Assembly (NCBI GenBank): GCA_018897475.1
Contig: JAHIKS010000047.1
Coordinates: forward strand, 1-5,384
Length of the DNA: 5,384 nt
Direction: 5' to 3'
From: Candidatus Altarchaeota archaeon
GTDB lineage: Archaea; Altiarchaeota; Altiarchaeia; IMC4; QMZM01
Shown here: positions 1 to 4,677 of the stretch, piece after piece
Position numbering within the stretch: the first letter of the stretch is position 1
Layout: each line of letters begins with the position of its first letter
Notes under the pieces: model-generated
Databases searched by the model: none
Told to the model about the DNA's origin: nothing
Seen by the model: the letters and a program-made list of their open reading frames with translations, nothing else
Made by a program: the position numbers and the translations under genes

Positions 1-177
1 ATAAATACTTTACCGATAGATATTACTAACTGACATTATTTTATGTACACTACAAAAATAGATGCGAAACCAGTGCCATGCAGCCACTTGAAAATTTCAG
101 AAGTGCTTATCCTGTAAACTCAGGTTAGAAAATACAAAACTCAAGTCACGAATCTTGTAGAGAAAATACACTGCATA

Positions 178-453
178 ATGATATACTACTGCATTAAGGA
201 TTCACTCAAAGATGTTGAAGAGATACACATTTGCAGGGATGGGGATTTCAGAGCCATCAAACGACTTCTTCCACTTTTGTTCAAAGGACATAGTCATTTT
301 CACGATATAAAGATAACTGTCAGAAGAAAATGCGAGCCTGCTTCTAATGGTCATTGGCCTGCACTGAAAGCATTCAGGAAGAGAAAGTATGCAAGCTCAA
401 TCCTTCAGAAGGATATGGTTGATAAGAAGTTGCTTGGGTTTAAATGGGAGTGA
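178..453 (+). CDS. Short hypothetical protein, possibly a truncated gene
   Basis: This 91-residue reading frame is not one I recognise. It is basic, with an Arg/Lys-rich C-terminal third (RKRKY near residues 67-71), a hydrophobic helix-like stretch near residues 27-36 (AIKRLLPLLF) and two His-containing turns (GHSHFH, residues 37-42). No signal peptide or membrane segment is visible. The ATG at 178 is the first in frame after the stop at 115-117. The codons between that stop and the ATG read without interruption, and I see neither a clear Shine-Dalgarno site nor a TATA box at the expected distance. The start is therefore uncertain, and the ORF could be the 3' remnant of a longer gene. Its stop codon overlaps the first arm of the 9-bp inverted repeat at 452-460. 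It could be a real small basic protein, a decayed gene or a chance ORF; the protein-like composition makes me favour one of the first two. Confidence 0.4.
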   Translation: MIYYCIKDSLKDVEEIHICRDGDFRAIKRLLPLLFKGHSHFHDIKITVRRKCEPASNGHWPALKAFRKRKYASSILQKDMVDKKLLGFKWE

Positions 454-534
454 TAGAGGCGGGTCTCCTAAGAGACAATCCCGATTACGCTATGCGGACG
501 AAACCATACACAGCTCCTCCAGGCAGCCTCTATC
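452..534 (-). ncRNA. Candidate structured small RNA closed by a 9-bp terminal stem
   Basis: The ends of this 83-nt segment are perfect reverse complements: GATAGAGGC at 452-460 and GCCTCTATC at 526-534. Inside, positions 463-476 form a hairpin with 5-bp arms (GTCTC/GAGAC) and a 4-nt loop, with a possible GG/CC extension next to the closing stem. A second weaker hairpin, TATG/CATA, spans about 491-508. On the minus strand a TTTTTTATAC box (557-566) lies about 26 bp before position 534, the usual spacing for archaeal box A. The only ORFs inside are a few codons long. I tried tRNA, 5S, C/D-box, H/ACA and hammerhead signatures and none fits: there is no T-loop motif, no C/D boxes, and no ANA box after the 9-bp stem. 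The strand assignment and existence of the RNA are inference; the inverted repeat is directly visible. Confidence 0.35.
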
Positions 535-554
535 TAGATAAATATGGGAATTTG

Positions 555-567
555 AAGTATAAAAAAT
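555..567 (-). promoter_or_regulatory. TATA-like box A ahead of the candidate small RNA
   Basis: Read on the minus strand this is an A/T-rich box containing TTTTTTATAC. Its centre is about 26 bp from position 534, where the 9-bp closing stem of the candidate RNA begins. It also lies 20-30 bp beyond the 3' end of tRNA-Thr, so the same bases could act as the tRNA terminator. Confidence 0.3.
561..566 (-). terminator. Possible T-tract terminator of tRNA-Thr
   Basis: The minus strand has a run of six T residues about 20 nt after the tRNA discriminator base. Archaeal RNA polymerase can terminate at short T-tracts without a hairpin. The same bases form part of a TATA-like box, so either function, or both, is possible. 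Confidence 0.3.
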
Positions 568-585
568 CGATATTTTCATAAATCA

Positions 586-658
586 AGCCTCAGGTGGGAA
601 TCGAACCCACGGCCTTTGCCTTACCAAGGCAACGCTCTACCTGCTGAGCTACTGAGGC
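586..658 (-). tRNA. tRNA-Thr (anticodon GGT)
   Basis: The minus strand folds into a complete cloverleaf without an intron. It has a 7-bp acceptor stem (GCCTCAG with CTGAGGC), a 4-bp D stem (GCTC/GAGC) with GG in its loop, a 5-bp anticodon stem (TTGCC/GGCAA) around TTGGTAA, a 5-nt variable loop, and a T arm GTGGG-TTCGAAT-CCCAC. The anticodon GGT reads ACC and ACU threonine codons. The body is 72 nt (587-658) and position 586 supplies the discriminator, which is U73. G1-C72, C2-G71 and U73 agree with threonine identity as described for archaeal threonyl-tRNA synthetases. CCA is not encoded, so a CCA-adding enzyme must complete the 3' end. It is transcribed in the same direction as the upstream prenyltransferase gene, 37 bp after that gene's stop codon, and probably has its own promoter. 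Confidence 0.97.
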
Positions 659-687
659 GGAATAGATATTCTAATAATTAGATTCAG

Positions 688-695
688 AATTTAAG
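688..695 (-). promoter_or_regulatory. Possible box A of the tRNA-Thr gene
   Basis: The minus strand reads CTTAAATT about 30-37 bp ahead of the tRNA 5' end. Transcription starting about 26 bp after its centre would begin a few bases before the mature 5' end, leaving a short leader for RNase P. It abuts the stop codon of the prenyltransferase gene. The match is weak, and other AT-rich stretches lie in the 37-bp gap. Confidence 0.25.
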
Positions 696-1577
696 TTATA
701 CTTTTGGGATTATTGCACCGAGGGAGAAGCCAACCAATGCGAGAAACATGGCGAAAACCATAATCCTCTGCGAGATTGTCGGATTCATTGTCAGTGATAT
801 GATGAAGATGAGGTCGGCAGCTATTATTGGGAGGGCATAGGACAACAGGTCGAATTCAACTGGCTGCGTTACAAATGGCACAAGGCTCAGGATTATGGCG
901 AAGGCAATGAATAGCCTTGCCAGGTTCTTTGCATTATCCGGGCCTATGCATATGGGCAGCGTGCTGCAGTAGTTCTTTTTGTCGCCTTCAATGTCCTCAA
1001 CATCCTTTATAATCTCCCTTGAGAAGGTTATAAGGAACGCGCAGGAGGACAGTAAAGCCACGAGCCTCAAACCCATCGAACCCAAATCACCTATATTTAC
1101 AACGGACAATGCTCCAAAAATAAAGATTGAGGCAACGAGGTAACTCACTATCAGGTTGGAGAGTATGAGCATCTTCTTCGAGTATCTGCCGTATATTACC
1201 AGGAGAACTGAGTTCACCCCCGCAAGGGCGAGACAGTAGACGTTCACATATTTTGCCAGGCCAAGGCCAATCATGAAGAGAGCGAACGACAGCATGAGGG
1301 CGTCGCTCCTGGATATCCTCCCCGATGGGATGGGCCTGTTCGGCTTGTTAATCTTGTCTATCTCAACGTCGAAGTAGTCGTTGATTATATTCCCTGCACT
1401 GGTTATCATGGCTGCAGAGATTCCTGCGATTATTGCCCTGATAGGCAGCATAAGCTGGCCGCCATAGAGCGCTATCTCAGCCGCAATCAAAACTCCGAAG
1501 AACGACATAAGGCCGTTTCTCAGCCTCAGAATATCGATGAGCGCCTTTAGCCATTCCTTTACCCTATCGGTTTTCAT
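696..1577 (-). CDS. UbiA-family prenyltransferase, probable digeranylgeranylglyceryl phosphate synthase
   Basis: This enzyme probably adds the second geranylgeranyl chain to geranylgeranylglyceryl phosphate, the membrane-bound step of archaeal ether-lipid synthesis. The 293 residues form a multi-spanning hydrophobic protein with about eight or nine membrane segments. Both Asp-rich prenyl-diphosphate/Mg2+ sites of the UbiA superfamily are intact: NDYFDVEID at 66-74, followed by KPNRPIPSG at 78-86, and DVEDIEGD at 192-199, preceded by the family-typical RE (187-188). Length and motif spacing suit the archaeal DGGGP synthase branch, and the KxNRPxPSGxIS sequence after the first site is typical of it. 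Other UbiA members such as heme or quinone prenyltransferases are possible but fit less well. The ATG at 1577 opens the longest frame. It has no Shine-Dalgarno site and follows a TATA-like stretch about 31 bp upstream, suggesting a nearly leaderless mRNA. It is transcribed divergently from carB2 across a 34-bp gap. Confidence 0.88.
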   Translation of the reverse strand: MKTDRVKEWLKALIDILRLRNGLMSFFGVLIAAEIALYGGQLMLPIRAIIAGISAAMITSAGNIINDYFDVEIDKINKPNRPIPSGRISRSDALMLSFALFMIGLGLAKYVNVYCLALAGVNSVLLVIYGRYSKKMLILSNLIVSYLVASIFIFGALSVVNIGDLGSMGLRLVALLSSCAFLITFSREIIKDVEDIEGDKKNYCSTLPICIGPDNAKNLARLFIAFAIILSLVPFVTQPVEFDLLSYALPIIAADLIFIISLTMNPTISQRIMVFAMFLALVGFSLGAIIPKV

Positions 1578-1611
1578 GTGTACTGAATATATTGAATGAA
1601 TTCAAATATAT
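1578..1611. promoter_or_regulatory. Compact divergent promoter between the UbiA-family gene and carB2
   Basis: Only 34 bp separate the two start codons. AATATATT (1586-1593) lies about 22 bp before the carB2 ATG at 1612, or 28 bp before the in-frame ATG at 1618. AAATATATAT (1604-1613) lies about 31 bp before the prenyltransferase ATG when read on the minus strand. Neither start is preceded by a Shine-Dalgarno site. Each TATA-like element falls close to the other gene's transcript start, so initiation in the two directions may interfere. Confidence 0.55.
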
Positions 1612-3396
1612 ATGGATATGACTGAGATTGATGCAGAGGAACTAAAGAATCTGAAGAGAATGGGCTTTCTGGACAGTCAATTGGGCGATGAGAAAAAGCT
1701 GAGGGAATTGAGAAGGGAGAGTTCCATAGACACGACCTATAAGATGGTCGACACGTGTGCTGCCGAATTCGATGCAGAAACGCCCTACTACTACTCGACC
1801 TATGAGCACGAAGATGAATCAGAGGCCTTAGACAAGAAGAAGGTTATAATTCTCGGTTCCGGTCCAATAAGGATTGGCCAGGGGATAGAATTTGATTGTT
1901 GCACGGTGCATGCAGTATTCGCATTGGAGGAGATAGGGATTGAGACTATTGTGGTAAACAATAACCCCGAGACGGTTTCTACGGATTTCGACATATCTGA
2001 CAAGCTGTACTTCGAGCCGATAACTCTGGAGCATGTCATGAATATCGTTGAGAAGGAGTCCAAAAACCTGCTTGGAGTGATGGTCCAGTTCGGGGGTCAG
2101 ACAGCAATAAATCTCGTGCATTCATTAAACGAGAACGGCGTAAAGATTCTCGGTACAAGTCCCAAGGACATAGACCGGGCAGAGAACAGGGACCTATTTG
2201 GGAAGGTATTGGATAAGCTGAAGATACCATCTGCCGACTGGGGCACGGCCAAAAGCTTTAAGGAGGCCAAGGAGATTGCCTCGAGAATCAGCTACCCGGT
2301 CCTTGTTCGGCCGAGCTACGTTCTCGGTGGCAGGGCGATGGAGATAGTCCAGGACGAGGACGAGCTTGAGGACTACATCCAGGAGGCAGTCAGAGTGTCG
2401 CCGAAGCACCCAATCCTGATAGACAAGTTCCTTCAGGATGCTGTTGAGGTCGATGTCGACGTCGTCTCTGACGGAAAGGACGTTCTTATTGGAGCTATAA
2501 TGGAGCACATCGAAGAGGCAGGAATTCATTCCGGAGATTCAGCATGCGTAATTCCGCCACAGACCCTGGAGAAGGGGATAATCAAGACAATAGAGGAGTA
2601 TTCAAAGAAGCTTGCTCTTGAACTGAACGTTGTCGGTCTGCTGAATATCCAGTACGCCGTAAGGGACGGAAAGGTATATGCACTGGAAGCTAATCCAAGA
2701 TCATCAAGAACCGTTCCGTTTGTCGGCAAATCGGTCGGGGTTCCATTGGCAAAGATAGCTGCCAAGGCAATGATTGGGATGAAGCTGAAGGACATAGTTA
2801 CTGATTTTAATCCAATGGAGAAGATCAAGCACGTCTCGGTAAAGGAGGTCGTTTTTCCATTCATAAAACTGCCGAATGTCGACCCGGTCCTCGGTCCTGA
2901 GATGAAATCAACAGGGGAGGTCATGGGCATAGACAACGACTTTGCAATGGCCTATTACAAGGCTCAGATTGCCGCAGGCAACGAGCTCCCTCTGCAGGGC
3001 AAGATATTCATGAGCGTTAACACAAAGCATCAGCCAGTGCTTCTTCCAATAGCCAAGAAATTTTCGGACATGGGGTTTGAGATAATCGCTACGACCGGAA
3101 CGTCTGATTTCCTGGCCAAGAACGGGGTGGATAACCGGAAGGTTCTGAAGATAAGCGAGGGGAGCCCCAACGTCCTCGACCTGATGAGAGAGAAGGGCAT
3201 AGACCTTATCATAAATACCCCCACCGTTGGAAAGAAGCCGAAGAGAGATGGCTATAAGATTAGATGCAGCGCCGTGGATTTGGATGTCCCCTATATAACG
3301 ACCGTGGCAGGGGCTCTGGCCGCTGCCAACGCCATCGACCTGGTAAGGCACAGGGAGATGGAGGTAAAGTCCTGGAATGACTATTTTGGGAGATAG
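1612..3396 (+). CDS. carB2: Carbamoyl-phosphate synthase large subunit, C-terminal half (split CarB)
   Basis: This protein carries the second half-reaction of carbamoyl-phosphate synthase, ATP-dependent phosphorylation of carbamate, which feeds pyrimidine and arginine synthesis. Full-length CarB has about 1070 residues; this 594-residue protein aligns only to the second half. Residues 10-65 match the end of the oligomerisation domain (YKMVDTCAAEFDAETPYYYSTYE region). ATP binding starts with GSGPIRIGQGIEFD (82-95), followed by NNNPETVSTDFD (116-127). The ATP-grasp core contains RPSYVLGGRAM (233-243) and the metal ligands Q347, E359 and N361. The last 130 residues are the MGS-like allosteric domain, with ATTGTS (493-498) and INTPT (534-538). 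The N-terminal synthetase half and CarA are not adjacent, so a separate CarB1 must be encoded elsewhere, as in Methanocaldococcus. ATG 1618 is an equally plausible start: TATA spacing favours it slightly and neither ATG has a Shine-Dalgarno site. Confidence 0.95.
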   Translation: MDMTEIDAEELKNLKRMGFLDSQLGDEKKLRELRRESSIDTTYKMVDTCAAEFDAETPYYYSTYEHEDESEALDKKKVIILGSGPIRIGQGIEFDCCTVHAVFALEEIGIETIVVNNNPETVSTDFDISDKLYFEPITLEHVMNIVEKESKNLLGVMVQFGGQTAINLVHSLNENGVKILGTSPKDIDRAENRDLFGKVLDKLKIPSADWGTAKSFKEAKEIASRISYPVLVRPSYVLGGRAMEIVQDEDELEDYIQEAVRVSPKHPILIDKFLQDAVEVDVDVVSDGKDVLIGAIMEHIEEAGIHSGDSACVIPPQTLEKGIIKTIEEYSKKLALELNVVGLLNIQYAVRDGKVYALEANPRSSRTVPFVGKSVGVPLAKIAAKAMIGMKLKDIVTDFNPMEKIKHVSVKEVVFPFIKLPNVDPVLGPEMKSTGEVMGIDNDFAMAYYKAQIAAGNELPLQGKIFMSVNTKHQPVLLPIAKKFSDMGFEIIATTGTSDFLAKNGVDNRKVLKISEGSPNVLDLMREKGIDLIINTPTVGKKPKRDGYKIRCSAVDLDVPYITTVAGALAAANAIDLVRHREMEVKSWNDYFGR

Positions 3397-3414
3397 AACA
3401 TAGGTCCTAACCCT

Positions 3415-3426
3415 GGGGAATTCCCC
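3415..3426. repeat. Perfect 12-bp palindrome between convergent genes
   Basis: GGGGAATTCCCC is a perfect palindrome 18 bp after the carB2 stop. It lacks the following T-run of a classical terminator, and hairpin formation in RNA would need a loop taken from its own AT core. Its role is unknown: protein binding site, weak bidirectional transcription barrier, or chance. Confidence 0.5.
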
Positions 3427-3437
3427 CGCTCTAACTG

Positions 3438-3447
3438 GTGAATTCAC
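3438..3447. repeat. Perfect 10-bp palindrome between convergent genes
   Basis: GTGAATTCAC is a second perfect palindrome with the same GAATTC core as the one at 3415. The centres are 22 bp apart, about two helical turns. Both lie in the 75-bp gap between the convergent carB2 and rhomboid genes, which otherwise shows only a pyrimidine-rich stretch at 3459-3472. Confidence 0.5.
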
Positions 3448-3471
3448 AGCTGTAGTGCTTGACTCTTCTCT

Positions 3472-4074
3472 CTAAGAAAATCTAAATCCATGACTCGGCG
3501 CCTTGCCTATCCCACCCTTCTTATAGAAGTGTCCCATCAATGCCCCCGCTACCAGCCCCCCGAGATGGCCCGGCCACGCAGTTCCGGGAATGAATGAGAG
3601 AATCAGCATGAATCCGAATACAGCCTTCCATAGCTGCATGGGGATGGGAACAGGAATCATTATAATCCTCATATTTGGTCTGAGCATCGCAAGGCATGCT
3701 GCAATTGCGAATATGGCCCCGGAAGCCCCGAGGACATAGACGCCCGGATTAGAGATTGAATAGATTAGGACGCTGAAGACGCTTCCCAGAAGACCGCCGG
3801 CAAAGAAAACCCTTATCAGCCTCTTTTCCCCTATAATCGACTGCAGATAGCTCCCCCAGATGTACATCCCAATCATGTTGAATATCAGGTGGGTTACTCC
3901 TGCGTGGGCGAATATGCTGCTTATAACGGTCCATGGAAAAAGCAGAACGGTGCCGGGGCTCATGACGAGAAGATGAATGGCCGCTCTGCCCCCTATCTGA
4001 ATGGCCATAAAGGCGAGAAAGCATACTGCGATTACAGACTCAATGAAGCCAACATTAGTTCCAAGAATTCTCAT
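3472..4074 (-). CDS. Rhomboid-family intramembrane serine protease
   Basis: Rhomboid proteases cut substrates inside or next to the membrane. The 200 residues have about six membrane segments, near 11-29, 60-80, 86-107, 112-131, 148-163 and 168-183. The catalytic Ser-His pair is intact: S118 in GASGA (116-120) and H170 in PGHLGG (168-173). HLIFNM (62-67) supplies the His and Asn equivalent to the oxyanion-hole residues of GlpG, so the enzyme should be active rather than a pseudoprotease. It is a minimal six-helix form with a short Gly/Lys-rich cytoplasmic tail. It starts 8 bp after the sepF stop on the same strand and is probably cotranscribed. GAAGG lies directly against the ATG, too close for normal Shine-Dalgarno use, so translation may be coupled to sepF. 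Its substrate cannot be read from the sequence; proximity to sepF only hints at an envelope or division role. Confidence 0.93.
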   Translation of the reverse strand: MRILGTNVGFIESVIAVCFLAFMAIQIGGRAAIHLLVMSPGTVLLFPWTVISSIFAHAGVTHLIFNMIGMYIWGSYLQSIIGEKRLIRVFFAGGLLGSVFSVLIYSISNPGVYVLGASGAIFAIAACLAMLRPNMRIIMIPVPIPMQLWKAVFGFMLILSFIPGTAWPGHLGGLVAGALMGHFYKKGGIGKAPSHGFRFS

Positions 4075-4082
4075 CCTTCGAA

Positions 4083-4451
4083 TCAGCTTCCCCTGTGGAC
4101 TATCCTCATTCCGCTGGGGACTATCAGAATCTTCTCGTCTGATATCTTGCCTATGTCTCCATCCGCATCAAGGCAGGCATCCCTCAGCTCCTTGACTATC
4201 TTCCTCAGGAGCAGCTTGTTGTCCATAAGGTTTCTTACGTTCAGGACGACTATGTTGTCCTTCTCCAGCTCCTGCATGGCCTGGGCCAGTCCTGCGCCCT
4301 CCCTGTCAAGGTCAACTGGCTTTACGTAGGTGATGTCGTCCCTTTCGATGATTTTGCCTTCCCTTATGCTTAGGTCATTGAGATACTCCTCTATGTCTAT
4401 ATCCTCCTCTTCCACCTCTTCTTTACGCCCTAAAATCTTATTAAGCACCAT
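4083..4451 (-). CDS. sepF: SepF-like cell division protein (FtsZ membrane anchor)
   Basis: Archaeal SepF tethers FtsZ to the membrane and acts at the division site. With the start chosen here the protein has 122 residues. Residues 1-9 (MVLNKILGR) form a short amphipathic, positively charged helix suited to membrane attachment. A very acidic linker follows (11-22, Glu/Asp-rich). The SepF domain covers about 38-118, with YVKPVDL (42-48), the hydrophobic strand NIVVLNV (66-72), DGDI (97-100) and the final strand ILIVPSGMRIV (108-118). A longer frame opens with GTG at 4463, but that GTG lies inside GGTGAG (4464-4459), a Shine-Dalgarno site 7 nt before ATG 4451, so I prefer the ATG. The gene is first in a probable operon with the rhomboid protease and is divergent from the orc1/cdc6 region. 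No ftsZ is present in the window. Confidence 0.88.
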   Translation of the reverse strand: MVLNKILGRKEEVEEEDIDIEEYLNDLSIREGKIIERDDITYVKPVDLDREGAGLAQAMQELEKDNIVVLNVRNLMDNKLLLRKIVKELRDACLDADGDIGKISDEKILIVPSGMRIVHRGS

Positions 4452-4458
4452 TTTTAGT

Positions 4459-4464
4459 CTCACC
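4459..4464 (-). promoter_or_regulatory. Shine-Dalgarno site that decides the sepF start
   Basis: GGTGAG on the minus strand is complementary to the archaeal 16S 3' end and lies 7 nt before ATG 4451. It overlaps the GTG at 4463-4461 that would otherwise be read as the start. It is the only convincing Shine-Dalgarno site among the genes here. Confidence 0.65.
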
Positions 4465-4482
4465 AGTTAATTAAAAGGATTA

Positions 4483-4498
4483 CTTAATAAATTATACT
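4483..4498 (-). promoter_or_regulatory. Probable box A of the sepF-rhomboid operon
   Basis: On the minus strand the stretch AGTATAATTTATTAAG lies 32-47 bp before the preferred sepF ATG. Initiation about 26 bp downstream would give a leader of roughly 10-20 nt that just includes the Shine-Dalgarno site at 4464-4459. Confidence 0.45.
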
Positions 4499-4505
4499 TC
4501 TTTGG

Positions 4506-4518
4506 TTAAAAAACAACC
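4506..4518 (+). promoter_or_regulatory. Box A-like element ahead of the Orc1/Cdc6-like mini-ORF
   Basis: TTAAAAAACAACC begins 24 bp before the ATG at 4530. It matches TTAAAACTCAACC ahead of the real orc1/cdc6 gene in 11 of 13 positions. The spacing suits a leaderless transcript starting at or near the ATG, and there is no Shine-Dalgarno site. Confidence 0.4.
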
Positions 4519-4529
4519 TGCGCTATAAA

Positions 4530-4586
4530 ATGGTAGACGATTTGTTCGAAAAGGAGCTGAAGGAAAGAAAGATATTCAAGAAATAA
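4530..4586 (+). pseudogene. 18-codon duplicate of the Orc1/Cdc6 N-terminus (gene remnant or micro-ORF)
   Basis: The frame reads MVDDLFEKELKERKIFKK and then TAA, matching MVEDLFEKELQERKIFKN at the start of Orc1/Cdc6, 197 bp downstream, in 15 of 18 residues. Over these 54 bases 44 are identical, and 9 of the 10 differences are at third codon positions; the only others at protein level are D/E, K/Q and K/N. That pattern means the two copies diverged as translated sequence, rather than one being a fresh copy decaying freely. It probably remains from a second orc1/cdc6 paralog whose body was deleted or rearranged. It may instead be a translated leader peptide, since it keeps an ATG, a stop and a box A-like element. 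After the stop I see no sustained match to the gene body. Confidence 0.75.
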
Positions 4587-4609
4587 GGAAGGGGGCTTCG
4601 TCTCCTCCT

Positions 4610-4644
4610 TAAATTGCGAGGTTACTTTCCTCCCTCGCAATTTA
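4610..4644. repeat. Inverted repeat IR1, 12-bp arms, 11-bp spacer
   Basis: TAAATTGCGAGG (4610-4621) and CCTCGCAATTTA (4633-4644) are perfect reverse complements around an 11-bp pyrimidine-rich spacer. CCTCC (4604-4608) and GGAGG (4648-4652) extend the symmetry outwards after one and three unpaired bases. Its centre is at 4627. Confidence 0.9.
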
Positions 4645-4673
4645 TTTGGAGGGAAGAACGTGACCTCCAAATA
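4643..4673. repeat. Inverted repeat IR2, 10-bp arms, 11-bp spacer
   Basis: TATTTGGAGG (4643-4652) and CCTCCAAATA (4664-4673) are perfect reverse complements around an 11-bp purine-rich spacer. IR2 overlaps IR1 by two bases, and its centre at 4658 is 31 bp from that of IR1, about three helical turns. Both repeats share the inner core GAGG-N11-CCTC. Confidence 0.9.
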
Positions 4674-4677
4674 TCAA

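Noticed and set aside
1..177. Search for a gene upstream of the first ORF
   Set aside because: Stops interrupt all three forward frames (for example 31-33 and 115-117 in frame 1), and the AT-rich sequence shows no recognisable motif.
495..504. CGAAAC on the plus strand, as in hammerhead ribozymes
   Set aside because: The required CUGANGA core and the flanking stems are missing.
480..520. Minus-strand GGAGG (about 520-516) followed 8 nt later by ATG, encoding MVSSA and a stop
   Set aside because: Five codons inside a segment better explained as structured RNA; the spacing could be chance and nothing else supports translation.
452..534. tRNA with long variable arm or tRNA-Sec, because of the 9-bp end stem
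   Set aside because: No TTCRA-type T-loop, no anticodon arm of correct geometry on either strand.
1800..3447. Several minus-strand reading frames of 64-179 codons across carB2
   Set aside because: They are antisense shadows of a clearly homologous gene and show no protein-family motifs.
3749..4329. Reading frames overlapping the rhomboid and sepF genes on both strands
   Set aside because: Both real genes have diagnostic motifs; the overlapping frames have low-complexity, Ser/His/Arg-rich compositions typical of shadows.
4578..4595. AAGAAATAAGGAAGGGGG as an ORB with its G-string
   Set aside because: Only the G-run and loose A-richness resemble the consensus as I remember it; the dyad core of an ORB is not present, so I did not annotate it as a site.
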